Source: CADCUY01 sp964242735
Lineage (GTDB): Bacteria; Actinomycetota; Actinomycetes; Actinomycetales; Quadrisphaeraceae
Length of the DNA: 64,000 bases
Assembly (NCBI GenBank): GCA_964242735.1
Contig: CAXTAK010000002.1
Coordinates: 1-64,000, forward strand
Direction of reading: 5' to 3'
Part shown: positions 18,324 through 27,157 of the stretch, piece after piece
Layout of the letters: every line of letters starts with the position of its first letter
Position numbering within the stretch: the first letter of the stretch is position 1
The notes under the pieces: generated by a model
Told to the model about the DNA's origin: nothing
Databases searched by the model: none
What the model saw: the letters and a program-made list of their open reading frames with translations, nothing else
Program-made: the position numbers and the translations under genes

Positions 18324-19496
18324 TCAGTCGCGGGCGTACTGCGGCACCGCCGCCGGCAGCACCACGGTGAAGCGCGCACCACCGAGCGGCGAGCGACCGG
18401 TGCTGATGCGCCCGCCGTGCGCCTCGACGAGCCCGCGGACGACGTACAGGCCCAAGCCGGTGCCCCCGCGCCGCTCGCCGCGCCAGAACTTGGTGAACAC
18501 CATCGTCAGGTGCTCCTCGGCGATGCCCGCGCCCTCGTCCTCCACGACGAGCTCCACACCGCCGTCGGGCCCCCCAGCGGGACCCCCCGAGCCGGGCGGG
18601 ACGGCTCTCAGCGTGGCGGTCACCGTGCCGGCCCCGTGGCGCACCGCGTTGCCGACGAGGTTCGCGAGGACCTGCTCGAGCCGGTCGGCGTCCGCCCACA
18701 GCTCCGGCAGCGGCTGCTGCCCCGGCCCCGGGGCCCGCACCACGAAGCGGGACGCCGGCTCCCCGGTGGCGACCAGTCGCCGGACCTGCCCGGCCACGAG
18801 CTCCTGGAGGTCCACGACCTGCAGGCGCAGCTCCAGACGACCGGCGTCCATGCGCGAGATGTCGAGGAGCTCGCCGATCAGGCGGGTCACCCGGTCGGCG
18901 TCGTCCTCGACGGTCCGCAGCATGAAGCGCTTCTGGTCGTCGCTGAAGCGCTCCCAGTTGCGCAGCAGCGTGGCGGTGAAGCCCTTCACCGACGTCAGCG
19001 GTGAGCGGAGCTCGTGGGCGACGGTGGAGATCAGGCCGGCGTGGTCGTTCTCGGAGCGGCGACGCGCCTGCGTGCCGCGCAGCTGCAGCACCACGCGGCT
19101 GACCGGCATCGACCTGCCCCCCCTCAGGTAGCGGGCGGTCACCAGCGCCTCGCGGCCGTCGGGCAGCACCAGGAGGCGCTCGCGGTGACCGGTGCGCGTG
19201 GCCAGCCCGCCCCAGGGATCGGTCAGGGCCCACCAGTCGCGCCCGGTGGTGTCGGTGAAGGGCAGGGCGGTGCGCAGGTCCTGACCGACCACCTCGGTGC
19301 CGGCCAGGGCCAGGATGCCGATCGCGGCGGTGTTGACCAGCTCGACGCGACCGCGGTGGTCGGCGACGACGAGACCGTCGGGCAGGGCCTCGGCGGCGTC
19401 CGCCAGGTCAGCGATCGACCCGCCCGCCGCCGACCCCCCGGCCCCGGGGGAGGGGGCGCGGACCTGCGGAGCGGTCGTGCCGCTGACCCCGCTCAC
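18324..19496 (-). CDS. PAS-domain sensor histidine kinase
   Basis: 390-residue kinase with a PAS domain (about 30-110; ADHRGRVELVNTAA), a HisKA dimerisation domain with the phospho-accepting histidine in VAHELRSPLTSVKG near residue 160, and a HATPase domain (N-box LVGNAVRHG; G-boxes DEGAGIAEEH and GTGLGLYVV). There is no membrane segment, so it is probably cytoplasmic. There is no response regulator beside it, so its partner is unknown. The GTG at 19496 overlaps the trmH-like gene stop (GTGA). A kinase at this place between rRNA methyltransferase and pheS is common in actinobacteria. Confidence 0.9.
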   Translation of the reverse strand: MSGVSGTTAPQVRAPSPGAGGSAAGGSIADLADAAEALPDGLVVADHRGRVELVNTAAIGILALAGTEVVGQDLRTALPFTDTTGRDWWALTDPWGGLATRTGHRERLLVLPDGREALVTARYLRGGRSMPVSRVVLQLRGTQARRRSENDHAGLISTVAHELRSPLTSVKGFTATLLRNWERFSDDQKRFMLRTVEDDADRVTRLIGELLDISRMDAGRLELRLQVVDLQELVAGQVRRLVATGEPASRFVVRAPGPGQQPLPELWADADRLEQVLANLVGNAVRHGAGTVTATLRAVPPGSGGPAGGPDGGVELVVEDEGAGIAEEHLTMVFTKFWRGERRGGTGLGLYVVRGLVEAHGGRISTGRSPLGGARFTVVLPAAVPQYARD

Positions 19497-20410
19497 GACA
19501 CCGCCTGCCGGACGGGCACGGTGGGCGCGGTGCTGGTGAGGCGCTGGCCCCGGGCGCTGGCGTACAGGCACACCGCGGCGGCGGCCGCCAGGTTCAGGCT
19601 CTCGGCGCGCCCGTGCAGCGGCACCGCGACCACGTGGTCGGCGAGGTCGAGCTCGGCGGCGCCCAGCCCGTGCGCCTCGTTGCCGAACAGCCACGCCGCG
19701 GGCCGGGTCAGCGGCCCACCACCGGTGTGCGCGGCGTCGAGGAGGTCGTCGAGGTCGACGGCGCGGGGGTCCCCGCCGGCGGCCGCGAGCACGCCCAGGC
19801 CGGCGGCGCGGGCCGCGGTGACGACGTCGGGCAGCGCGGCACCCTCGACGACGTCGAGGTGGAAGGTGCTGCCGGCGGCGGAGCGCACGCACTTGGGGCC
19901 GTGCACGTCGACGCTCCCCGCGGTCAGGACCACCGCCCCCGCCCCCGCGGCGTCGGCGGTGCGCAGGACCGTCCCGGCGTTGCCGGGGTCGCGCACCGAC
20001 GCCAGCACCGCCACCAGGTGCGGGCGGGCGCGCATCGCGGCGTCGAGGGCGACGGCGCGCAGGTCGCACACCGCGACCACCCCCTGGGGGGTGGTGGTGT
20101 CGGCCATGGCCGCGAGGACCGTCTCGCTGCACTCGCGCACCCCCACGCCACCGGCCACGGCCGCGGCGACGAGGTCGGGGTGGCGCTGGGCCGCGTCGGC
20201 GGTGATGTACACCTGGCGCACCCGGGGGTGGTGGGCGGTGCCGCGATCCTGCACGGCCTCGACCAGTGCCTCGCGCACGCACTGCGGGCCCTCGGCGAGG
20301 AAGGCTCCGGCGCGCAGGCGCGGGGCCCTGTCGGCGAGCCGCGCCACCGACCGCACCCGCTCGGTGCGCGGGTCGGTCAGGGGGCCCGGCCCGCCGCCGG
20401 GGGACGTCAC
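19493..20410 (-). CDS. SpoU/TrmH-family RNA 2'-O-methyltransferase
   Basis: 305-residue SPOUT-fold methyltransferase, probably acting on 23S rRNA or tRNA. It has an N-terminal substrate-binding subdomain (about 15-90), then the knot domain with VLASVRDPGNAGTVLRTA, LFGNEAHGL and VPLHGRAESLNLAAAAAV, which are SpoU motifs 1-3. The GTG at 20410 lies 4 bases after the rplT stop. Its place between rplT and the kinase matches the standard actinobacterial cluster. The exact target base cannot be assigned. Confidence 0.92.
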   Translation of the reverse strand: MTSPGGGPGPLTDPRTERVRSVARLADRAPRLRAGAFLAEGPQCVREALVEAVQDRGTAHHPRVRQVYITADAAQRHPDLVAAAVAGGVGVRECSETVLAAMADTTTPQGVVAVCDLRAVALDAAMRARPHLVAVLASVRDPGNAGTVLRTADAAGAGAVVLTAGSVDVHGPKCVRSAAGSTFHLDVVEGAALPDVVTAARAAGLGVLAAAGGDPRAVDLDDLLDAAHTGGGPLTRPAAWLFGNEAHGLGAAELDLADHVVAVPLHGRAESLNLAAAAAVCLYASARGQRLTSTAPTVPVRQAVS

Positions 20411-20414
20411 CAGC

Positions 20415-20822
20415 TCAGGCGGCGGTGGCGGCGGAGCGACCTGACTGCGGGGCCTGCACCGGCTGCGACGGCAGCGCCGCCTTCGCCAGCTGCACCAGGG
20501 CCGTGAAGGCTGCCGGGTCGCTGACGGCGAGCTCGGCGAGCATGCGGCGGTCGACCTCGATCTCGGCGATCTTCAGACCCTGGATGAAGCGGTTGTAGGT
20601 CATGCCGTCGGCGCGGGCCGCGGCGTTGATGCGCTGGATCCACAGGCGGCGGAAGTCGCCCTTGCGGGCCCTGCGGTCGCGGTAGGCGTAGACCAGGGAG
20701 TGGGTGACCTGCTCCTTGGCCTTGCGGTACAGCCGCGAGCGCTGGCCGCGGTAGCCGCTGGCGCGCTCGAGGGTCGTGCGGCGCTTCTTCTGGGCGTTGA
20801 CGGCCCTCTTGACGCGTGCCAC
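20415..20822 (-). CDS. rplT: 50S ribosomal protein L20
   Basis: 135-residue L20, a core 23S rRNA-binding protein needed for early 50S assembly. The basic N-terminus and segments RKAKEQVTHSLVYAYRDRR and RLWIQRINAAAR are diagnostic. It has a short extra Ala/Gln/Ser-rich C-terminus compared with the usual 117-130 residues. GTG start at 20822 with a GAGGAG ribosome-binding site. Downstream of infC and rpmI in the same operon. Confidence 0.97.
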   Translation of the reverse strand: MARVKRAVNAQKKRRTTLERASGYRGQRSRLYRKAKEQVTHSLVYAYRDRRARKGDFRRLWIQRINAAARADGMTYNRFIQGLKIAEIEVDRRMLAELAVSDPAAFTALVQLAKAALPSQPVQAPQSGRSAATAA

Positions 20823-20869
20823 TTCAGTGCTCCTCGGGGTCGGGGTGGTGGGTCAGGCGGGGCGGGTGC

Positions 20870-21064
20870 TCAGATGCCGAGCATCTTCTTCACGCGGGAC
20901 ACGTCCGCCGGGGCGATCTCGGTGTCGACGGCGAGGCGGCGGATGCGGCGGCTGGACTTCACCTCGAGGAGGTGGCGGCGGTTGGTGCGCTCGCGGGTGA
21001 TCTTGCCCGAGCCGGTCACCTTGAAGCGCTTCTTCGCCCCGCTGTGGGTCTTCATCTTCGGCAT
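20870..21064 (-). CDS. rpmI: 50S ribosomal protein L35
   Basis: 64-residue L35, with the diagnostic start MPKMKTHSGAKKRFKVTG and the RRHLLE segment. ATG at 21064, with a GAGAGGA stretch about 12 bases upstream. It is the middle gene of the infC-rpmI-rplT operon. Confidence 0.97.
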   Translation of the reverse strand: MPKMKTHSGAKKRFKVTGSGKITRERTNRRHLLEVKSSRRIRRLAVDTEIAPADVSRVKKMLGI

Positions 21065-21149
21065 GGCTGCCTGGTCCTCTCGTGGGGCGCACGACGGTGC
21101 GCCGGGGTGGTGGGTGTCCGCGCCGGTCGCCGGCGGGACGAGGGGTGGG

Positions 21150-22166
21150 TCAGGTGGACCGGGCGGGGTCGACGGACCGCGGCCTGGTGGGGGTGGGCCC
21201 GGGTCGTGCCGGCACAGGGCGAGCGGGCGCCGGGACGACCGGGGCTGGCGCCGCCTGCCCCGGGGTGGGCCGGGGGGTGGCGGCCGGCGCGGCTCGTGGG
21301 GTGGCCGCCGGCGCGGGTCGGGCCGGGGCGGGAGCGGCCGGGGCGGACCTCGCCGGGGCCGGCCCGGTCTGGGCCGGTCGCACCGGCGGCGGGGACGCCG
21401 CTGGAGCCTGCCGCGTCGGAGCCGCGGGCACCGTGGGGGCAGGGGCCTCCCGCGACGTCTCAGCGGGTGCCGGTGCTGGTTCGGCCGGTGCTGCGGCTGG
21501 TGCCTGCTGCACGGCCGCCGGTGCCGCCCGGTCAGGTGCGGGTGCCGCCTCCACCGCTGGTCCCGGGACGGAGGCCACCGTCTCCGGGAGGGGCGCGGGG
21601 TCGAGCAGCGCCTCGTCGGGCTCGCGCCGCCGCTTCTGCTCCGACTTCATGTCGGCCTTGCGCTTCAACGGCCCGATCACCATGACCATGTTGCGGCCGT
21701 CCTGCTGCGGTGAGGACTCGATGGCGCCGAGCTCCGCGACGTCGGTCGCGAAGCGCTGCAGCAGCCGGTAGCCCATCTCCGGGCGCGACTGCTCGCGACC
21801 ACGGAACATGATCATGACCTTGACCTTGTCGCCGGTCTCCAGGAAGCGCACGGCCATGCCCTTCTTGGTGGCGTAGTCGTGCGGGTCGATCTTCAAGCGC
21901 AGCCGCACGGTCTTGAGGACCGTGTTGGACTGGTTCTTGCGCGCCTCGCGCTCCTTGATGGCGGCCTCGTACTTGTACTTGCCGAAGTCCATCAGCTTGC
22001 ACACGGGCGGCTTCGCCTGCGGAGCCACCTCCACGAGGTCGAGGTCGGCCTCCTGCGCGAGGCGCAGCGCGTCCTCGACGCGGACGATGCCCACCTGCTC
22101 GCCGTTGGGCCCGACGAGGCGGACCTCTGGCACGCGGATCCGGTCGTTGATGCGGGGTTCTGAGAT
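21150..22166 (-). CDS. infC: translation initiation factor IF-3, AUC start, with a long Pro/Ala tail
   Basis: IF-3 binds the 30S subunit and checks start codons. The standard two-domain factor spans about the first 185 residues (EPRINDRIRVPEVRLVGPNG; FRGREQSRPEMG; QDGRNMVMV). A Pro/Ala-rich tail of about 150 residues follows, giving 338 in all. The first ATG (22190) has no ribosome-binding site, whereas an AAGGAG (22173-22178) lies 6 bases before an ATC codon at 22166, exactly where family homology begins (ISEPRIND). IF-3 discriminates against such codons, and E. coli infC uses AUU for autoregulation, so AUC is the preferred start. Confidence 0.95.
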   Translation of the reverse strand: MSEPRINDRIRVPEVRLVGPNGEQVGIVRVEDALRLAQEADLDLVEVAPQAKPPVCKLMDFGKYKYEAAIKEREARKNQSNTVLKTVRLRLKIDPHDYATKKGMAVRFLETGDKVKVMIMFRGREQSRPEMGYRLLQRFATDVAELGAIESSPQQDGRNMVMVIGPLKRKADMKSEQKRRREPDEALLDPAPLPETVASVPGPAVEAAPAPDRAAPAAVQQAPAAAPAEPAPAPAETSREAPAPTVPAAPTRQAPAASPPPVRPAQTGPAPARSAPAAPAPARPAPAATPRAAPAATPRPTPGQAAPAPVVPAPARPVPARPGPTPTRPRSVDPARST

Positions 22167-22172
22167 GTGGGT

Positions 22173-22178
22173 CTCCTT
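22173..22178 (-). promoter_or_regulatory. ribosome-binding site deciding an AUC start for infC
   Basis: AAGGAG on the minus strand, 6 bases before ATC (22164-22166). The in-frame ATG 24 bases upstream has no purine-rich element at the right distance. Confidence 0.7.
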
Positions 22179-22190
22179 GTGCGGTGTCAT

Positions 22191-22477
22191 CGGTGGCCGC
22201 CGCAGGCGGAGGGTCCTCCGCCGGTGAGCGCCACGGGGAGGAGCCAGACCCAGCGCGCCGCCAAGGGTCGCGGGAGCCGCGGTCCCCGTCGACGACGGGG
22301 GCCTGTGACACCCGCGGCCGACCCTCGGGGGGCCGCGACGACCGGGACCCGGCAGCGCCTGCGTGCGGTGCTGCGGCGGGTGGGAGGCTGGCCTCCGCTT
22401 GACGCACCGGGCCCCCTCGCTCTCGTCCGTGGAGACGGGGCGGGAGGGCCGGTCGGTCTGGCTCCTAATGTAGCAGG
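22191..22477. promoter_or_regulatory. divergent leader region between infC and the DUF1844 gene
   Basis: 287 bases without a gene. On the infC side there is a compact hairpin, GGCGGAG paired with CTCCGCC (22205-22222), shortly before the coding region. On the other side, TAATGT (22466-22471) lies 6 bases before the DUF1844 GTG and is probably its -10 box. The infC promoter and any L20-type leader fold cannot be fixed by eye. Confidence 0.45.
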
Positions 22478-22840
22478 GTGAGCTCTCCCACCGATCCTGC
22501 GAAGGACTCCGCCGCCGGCGCCGTCCGCGACATCGCCGACGTCGCCGCCGTCGAGGTGATCACCACCGCCGCCGTGCACCTGATGAGCGCGGCGGCGGTC
22601 AAGTGCGGTCTCGCCGAGGACGCCGAGAGCGCCGGCCACCGCGACCTGGGCGAGGCGCGGGTGCTCATCACCGCCCTGGCGGGCCTCGTCACCTCCGCCG
22701 CCCCCGACATCGGCGACCAGCACGCCCGCGCCCTGCGCGACGGTCTGCGCTCGCTGCAGCTCGCCTTCCGCGAGGCCTCCGAGCACCCCGACCCCCTCGG
22801 GCAGGGCCCCGGCGAGCGCCTGACCGGTCCCGTGAGCTGA
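22478..22840 (+). CDS. DUF1844 family protein
   Basis: 120-residue helical protein containing the segment VEVITTAAVHLMSAAAVKCGLAE and a second helix region (LGEARVLITALAGLV), typical of DUF1844. Function unknown. Genes of this family are regularly found divergent from infC in actinobacteria. GTG start at 22478; TAATGT 6 bases upstream suggests a leaderless transcript. pabAB follows 10 bases after the stop, so the genes may share a transcript. Confidence 0.85.
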   Translation: MSSPTDPAKDSAAGAVRDIADVAAVEVITTAAVHLMSAAAVKCGLAEDAESAGHRDLGEARVLITALAGLVTSAAPDIGDQHARALRDGLRSLQLAFREASEHPDPLGQGPGERLTGPVS

Positions 22841-22850
22841 GGATCGACCG

Positions 22851-25115
22851 GTGACCGGCCACCGGACCCCGGGCACCGGGGCGCCGAGCGTGCTGCTCGT
22901 GGACAACGAGGACTCCTACACCTACAACCTGCACCACCTGGTCGGCGCCCTCACCGGGAGGCCACCCACCACCGTCCCGGCGTCCCGCGCGGCGGAGGTG
23001 GCCGACGACGTGCGCGCGAGCGCCTTCGACCTGGTGGTCATCTCCCCCGGGCCGGGGGTGCCGGGGCGGGCCCGGGACTTCGCCGGGTCCTCGGCCGTGC
23101 TGGCAGCGGCGCGGTCCGCGCCGGGGGCCCCCGGCCGGGCGGTCCCGGTGCTCGGGGTGTGCCTGGGCCACCAGGGGCTCGCCGCGGCGGCTGGCGCCGC
23201 GGTGGTGCTCGCGCCGACGCCGCGGCACGGCCACGTCAGCCCTCTGCGCCACACCGGCACCTCCCTGTTCGCCGGTGTGCCGCAGGGCAGCCGCGTCGTC
23301 CGCTACCACTCGTGGTGCGTCGACGGCGCCGCCCCCGGGCTCCGCCCGCTGGCCTGGGCCGAGGACGGGGTGCTCATGGCCTTCGAGGTCGCGGGGGCGC
23401 CGCGGTGGGGGGTGCAGTTCCACCCCGAGTCGGTCGCCACCGAGCACGGCGAGGCGGTGGTGGCCAACGCGCTGGGCCTCGCGCGGGGCTGGTGGGGACG
23501 GGGGCGCCGGCGGCCGGCGTCGCAGGGCGCCAGCACACCCGCACCGGCACCGCCCGCACCGATCGCACCGCCCCGTCTCGCGCCGTCACCGCCCGCGTTC
23601 ACGCTGCACGTGCGGAGCCTGGCGGTGGAGGCGGACACCCCCGCGACCTTCCGCTCGCTCTTCGCCGCCTCCGCCGCGGCGTTCTGGCTCGACAGCGGTC
23701 GCGCTGCCGGAGCGGCGGCGGCGTCCGCGGCGCCGTCCCGCTTCTCCTACCTGGGCGACGCCGACGGTCCCCTGGGGGAGGTGCTGACCTACCGCGTGGC
23801 CGGCGGCGTCCTCACCCGCCGCAGCGCAGCGGGCGCGCGGGTCACCCGCGACGCCGACGTCTTCGAGGCCCTCGCCCAGCGCCTGCGGGAGGAGCCCGTG
23901 GCCTGCCCGGAGGTGCCCTTCGCCTTCCGCGGTGGGTGGGTCGGGCACCTCGGGTACGAGCTGAAGGCGCTCACCGGGGGCAGCGCCGCGCACCGCTCGC
24001 CCACCCCCGACGCCTGCTGGCTCCGCCCCGACCGGCTCGTGGTGGTCGACCACGAGCGGGGCGAGACGCACCTGCTGGCCCTGGTCCGGGCCGGCGCCCG
24101 CGAGCCGACCGCCGTCCTCGACGCGCTGGAGGCCGGGCTCGCCCGCGCGCCCGCTGCGCCCGCCTCGCAGTCACCCGCCACGGGGTCGCGGGGGCCGGCG
24201 TCGCGAGGACGGGCGCCGCAGGCGCGGTGGGCCACCTCCGGCGAGGACTACCGGGCGCTGGTCGCGGCGGCGCAGGAGGCGCTGCACGCCGGGGAGAGCT
24301 ACGAGGTGTGCCTGACCACCTCGGCGTCGGTGCCAGCGAGCGGGGCGCCCGACGAGGGGCTCGCCGTCCACGAGCGGCTGCGGGCCCTGACCCCGGCGCC
24401 CTTCGCGGCGTACCTGCGCGTGCTCGCCCACCCCCGCTCTCCTGCCGGTGGCGCAGACCACCCCGACGACGTCGAGGTGGTCTGCGCCTCCCCCGAGCGC
24501 TTCCTCGCCGTGAGCGCCGACGGCGCCGTCGAGGCGCGGCCCATCAAGGGCACCGCACGCCGCGGGCGGGATGCCGCGGACGACGCGGCGCTGCGGGCGG
24601 GGCTGGCGGTCAGCGAGAAGGACCGCGCCGAGAGCCTGATGGTCGTCGACCTCCTGCGCCACGACCTGGGCCGGGTGTGCGCGCTCGGCAGCGTGCACGT
24701 GCCGCGGCTGATGGAGGTCGAGACCCACCCCGCGGTGCACCAGCTCGTCTCCACCGTCACCGGGCGCCTGGACGTCGGGCGCACAGCGCTCGACGCCGTC
24801 CGGGCGGCCTTCCCGCCGGGGTCGATGACCGGGGCGCCGAAGGTGCGCACCACGGAGGTGATCGACGCGCTGGAGACCCGCGCGCGCGGGGTGTACTCCG
24901 GGGCCATCGGCTTCCTGTCCTCCGACGGCGCGTGCGACCTGGACGTCGTCATCCGCGCCGCGGTCCGCGAACCGGCGACCACGGGGTGCCCGGCGCGGTG
25001 GCGGGTCGGCGCGGGGGGCGGGGTGGTCCTCGCCTCAGACCCCGCCGACGAGCTGGCCGAGGTGCACCTGAAGGCCCGCGCGGTGCTCACCGCCCTGGGC
25101 GCCAGCGGTGGGTGA
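22851..25115 (+). CDS. pabAB: aminodeoxychorismate synthase, fused glutaminase and synthase (PabA-PabB)
   Basis: Makes 4-amino-4-deoxychorismate from chorismate and glutamine for folate. The 754-residue fusion begins with a class I glutamine amidotransferase (about 12-215): nucleophile Cys104 in GVCLGHQG and the FHPES histidine near residue 190. A Pro/Ala-rich linker (about 220-245) leads to the PabB N-terminal part and the chorismate-binding domain (about 460-745), with RPIKGTARRG near residue 566, FPPGSMTGAPK and YSGAIGFLS. The PIKGTARRG form favours PabB over TrpE. GTG at 22851. The end overlaps pabC by 8 bases. Confidence 0.93.
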   Translation: MTGHRTPGTGAPSVLLVDNEDSYTYNLHHLVGALTGRPPTTVPASRAAEVADDVRASAFDLVVISPGPGVPGRARDFAGSSAVLAAARSAPGAPGRAVPVLGVCLGHQGLAAAAGAAVVLAPTPRHGHVSPLRHTGTSLFAGVPQGSRVVRYHSWCVDGAAPGLRPLAWAEDGVLMAFEVAGAPRWGVQFHPESVATEHGEAVVANALGLARGWWGRGRRRPASQGASTPAPAPPAPIAPPRLAPSPPAFTLHVRSLAVEADTPATFRSLFAASAAAFWLDSGRAAGAAAASAAPSRFSYLGDADGPLGEVLTYRVAGGVLTRRSAAGARVTRDADVFEALAQRLREEPVACPEVPFAFRGGWVGHLGYELKALTGGSAAHRSPTPDACWLRPDRLVVVDHERGETHLLALVRAGAREPTAVLDALEAGLARAPAAPASQSPATGSRGPASRGRAPQARWATSGEDYRALVAAAQEALHAGESYEVCLTTSASVPASGAPDEGLAVHERLRALTPAPFAAYLRVLAHPRSPAGGADHPDDVEVVCASPERFLAVSADGAVEARPIKGTARRGRDAADDAALRAGLAVSEKDRAESLMVVDLLRHDLGRVCALGSVHVPRLMEVETHPAVHQLVSTVTGRLDVGRTALDAVRAAFPPGSMTGAPKVRTTEVIDALETRARGVYSGAIGFLSSDGACDLDVVIRAAVREPATTGCPARWRVGAGGGVVLASDPADELAEVHLKARAVLTALGASGG

Positions 25116-25833
25116 GCTCGCCGTCGCGGACTCCTGGCGGGTGAGCGACGGGCGCGTCGTCGGTCTCGCGGAGCACCTGCGTCGCTTCGAGGCGTCGGCG
25201 GCGGCGGGGGCCCCCGCAGGTGCCGACGTCGACTGGCCCCCGTTCTGGGACGCCGCCGCGGCCGCCGTGCCCACCACGGGGCGGTGGTGGCCCCGGGTCG
25301 AGCTGCCCCACGACGGCCCGCCGCGGGTGCTGGTGCGACCGGCGCCGCCGCGACGGGTCAGCACCCGGCTGGCCTGGTGCGGCGGCGACGACCCCCGCAC
25401 GGCGCCCCGGACCAAGGGCCCGGACCTCGCGGTGCTGGCGGGGCTGCGCGACGACGCCGTGGCATCGGGCGCGGACTGCGCGCTGCTGACCGGCGGCGGG
25501 TCCGTGCGCGAGGCGGCCACGGGCTCGGTGCTCTGGTGGGAGGGCGACGTGCTGTGCGCCCCCGACGACGAGCAGGTGCTGCCCGGGGTGACCGCGGGGC
25601 TGGTGCTCGACCACGCCCGGGCGTCAGGGGTGCCCAGCGACCGCCGCGCCCGGCGTCCCGAGGAGCTCGCCGGGCGCGAGGTGTGGTTCACCAGCGCCCT
25701 GCACGGCGTCACCGGCGTCGTCTCGCTCACCGTGCCGGGCGGCGTGGTACCCCTGGCGGCGCCGCGGCGGGCGGCCCGGTGGCACCGGGCATGGGTGGCG
25801 CTGGCTCAGGGGTGGAGCGCGCCGCCGCCGTGA
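25108..25833 (+). CDS. pabC: aminodeoxychorismate lyase-like class IV aminotransferase
   Basis: 241-residue fold-type IV PLP enzyme, probably releasing p-aminobenzoate from aminodeoxychorismate. The candidate PLP lysine is in RTKGPDL near residue 102, and VREAATGSVLWW corresponds to the family's E-x-N segment, with tryptophans replacing the usual NVF. The GTG at 25108 overlaps the pabAB stop (GTGGGTGA), which couples it to its pathway partner. The 3' end overlaps the convergent apbE gene by 28 bases. Substrate assignment rests mainly on context. Confidence 0.8.
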   Translation: MGELAVADSWRVSDGRVVGLAEHLRRFEASAAAGAPAGADVDWPPFWDAAAAAVPTTGRWWPRVELPHDGPPRVLVRPAPPRRVSTRLAWCGGDDPRTAPRTKGPDLAVLAGLRDDAVASGADCALLTGGGSVREAATGSVLWWEGDVLCAPDDEQVLPGVTAGLVLDHARASGVPSDRRARRPEELAGREVWFTSALHGVTGVVSLTVPGGVVPLAAPRRAARWHRAWVALAQGWSAPPP

Positions 25834-26633
25834 GCCGCCGCGGGTCGCCGCGCTCCCGATCCCGGCCAGCCGGCGTCCACGGTCACCGCCCCACCCGTCG
25901 TCACCACCGCCCAGTGCACGCCCGCCCACCCCGCGAGCCACGCCGCCGCACCGCGGCCGCGGGCGAAGGCGGCGGTCGCCAGCACATCGGCCACTTCCAG
26001 GCTCGCGGCCACCACGGTCACCGCAGCGAGGCCCCGGGCGGGCCGCCCGGTGCGGGGATCGAGGACGTGCTCGCCGCGCGCGGCCGTGCCGGACGTCGCG
26101 ACCGCACCCGCGGCCAGCTCGACGACGTCCAGGAGGCCGCGGCGGTCCGCCGGGTCCTCGACGCCGACCCGCCACGCCGGTCGGCCGGGCCGGGCGCTGA
26201 CCAGCACGTCCCCACCGGCGTTGACGCACCAGTCGAGGGCACCGCCGAGGTCGGCGTCCAACCCCCGGCAGGCCCCCTCGACGGCCCACCCCTTGACGAG
26301 CCCACTGGGGTCGAGCGAGCCGCTCGCGCCGACGTCGAAGGAGCCGCCGGTCTCCAGGCGCCACCCCTCGCAGCGCCGCAGCACCTCCCGCACCCGCGGG
26401 TCGGTGTCGTCCACGCCGATCTCCCCGCGGTCGAGCCGGCTGACGTCGCTGTCGGCGCGGTAGGTGCTGAAGACGGCATCGACGTCGCGCAGCGCCGCGA
26501 ACAGGCGCGCCACCGCGGGGAGGTGGTCACGCGAGCGGGCGCCGGGGCCGCGCAGGTGCACGCTGACGGGGAGTCCCATCACGTGCTCGACGACCGCGCG
26601 GCGCTCCTGCCCAGGAGCCGCCACAGCGGTCAC
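25806..26633 (-). CDS. apbE: FAD:protein FMN transferase (ApbE)
   Basis: Mg-dependent flavin transferase that attaches FMN to a threonine of FMN-binding domains outside the membrane. The 275-residue protein shows the family segments STYRADSDVSRLDRG, GSLDPSGLVKGWAVE, NAGGDVLVS and HVLDPRTGRPA. No clear lipobox is present, so export is uncertain. The GTG at 26633 overlaps the stop of the FMN-binding gene (GTGA), the likely substrate. Its 3' end overlaps pabC on the other strand. Confidence 0.92.
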   Translation of the reverse strand: MTAVAAPGQERRAVVEHVMGLPVSVHLRGPGARSRDHLPAVARLFAALRDVDAVFSTYRADSDVSRLDRGEIGVDDTDPRVREVLRRCEGWRLETGGSFDVGASGSLDPSGLVKGWAVEGACRGLDADLGGALDWCVNAGGDVLVSARPGRPAWRVGVEDPADRRGLLDVVELAAGAVATSGTAARGEHVLDPRTGRPARGLAAVTVVAASLEVADVLATAAFARGRGAAAWLAGWAGVHWAVVTTGGAVTVDAGWPGSGARRPAAAHGGGALHP

Positions 26634-27157
26634 AGGGCCGCCTGGTCCAGCGCCGACTGCAACGACTCCCGGTAGCCGTCGCTGGTGATCGTCGCTCCGC
26701 TCACGGTGTCGACGTCGGCGCTCTGCACGGACAGCGTCTCCGCCTCGAGCACGGGGACGGCCTCGGCGTTGATCGCGCGGCTCTCGCGGTCCTCGTCGGG
26801 CACCCGCACGGCGACGGCGCCGACGATCCGCCCGTCGGCGACCGCGACCTCCACCTGGACGTCGCCCCAGCGGGTGCTCGCCGGCTCACCGGTGTGCGTG
26901 ACCGCCGCGGGAGGCTCCGGCGCGGCGGTCCCGGGCACGGCGGCGTCCGACGACGGGGCGGGAGCGGACGGCGCTGAGGGGGCGGGCCCCCCCGCGTCCG
27001 GTGCCGGCGCACTCCGCGCCGCCGCCGGCGGCGCGCTCGCGGCCGCAGGCGACGACGCCGAGCGCCCCGTGCTCGTCGGGTAGGCCATCAGCAGGCCGAC
27101 GGCCACCGCCGTGGCAGAGCCGGCGATCGCGATGCGCGCCCCTGGCGGGAGGCTCAC
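26630..27157 (-). CDS. membrane-anchored FMN-binding domain protein
   Basis: 175-residue protein: an N-terminal hydrophobic anchor (about 8-25), an Ala/Pro/Ser-rich spacer (about 30-85) and an FMN-binding domain (about 90-175). The domain ends with SGATITS near residues 152-158, the flavinylation motif recognised by ApbE. It would hold covalent FMN on the outside of the membrane and pass electrons. Two adjacent GTG codons (27160 and 27157) are possible starts; 27157 overlaps the upstream stop (GTGA). Encoded between its electron donor and ApbE. Confidence 0.88.
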   Translation of the reverse strand: MSLPPGARIAIAGSATAVAVGLLMAYPTSTGRSASSPAAASAPPAAARSAPAPDAGGPAPSAPSAPAPSSDAAVPGTAAPEPPAAVTHTGEPASTRWGDVQVEVAVADGRIVGAVAVRVPDEDRESRAINAEAVPVLEAETLSVQSADVDTVSGATITSDGYRESLQSALDQAAL

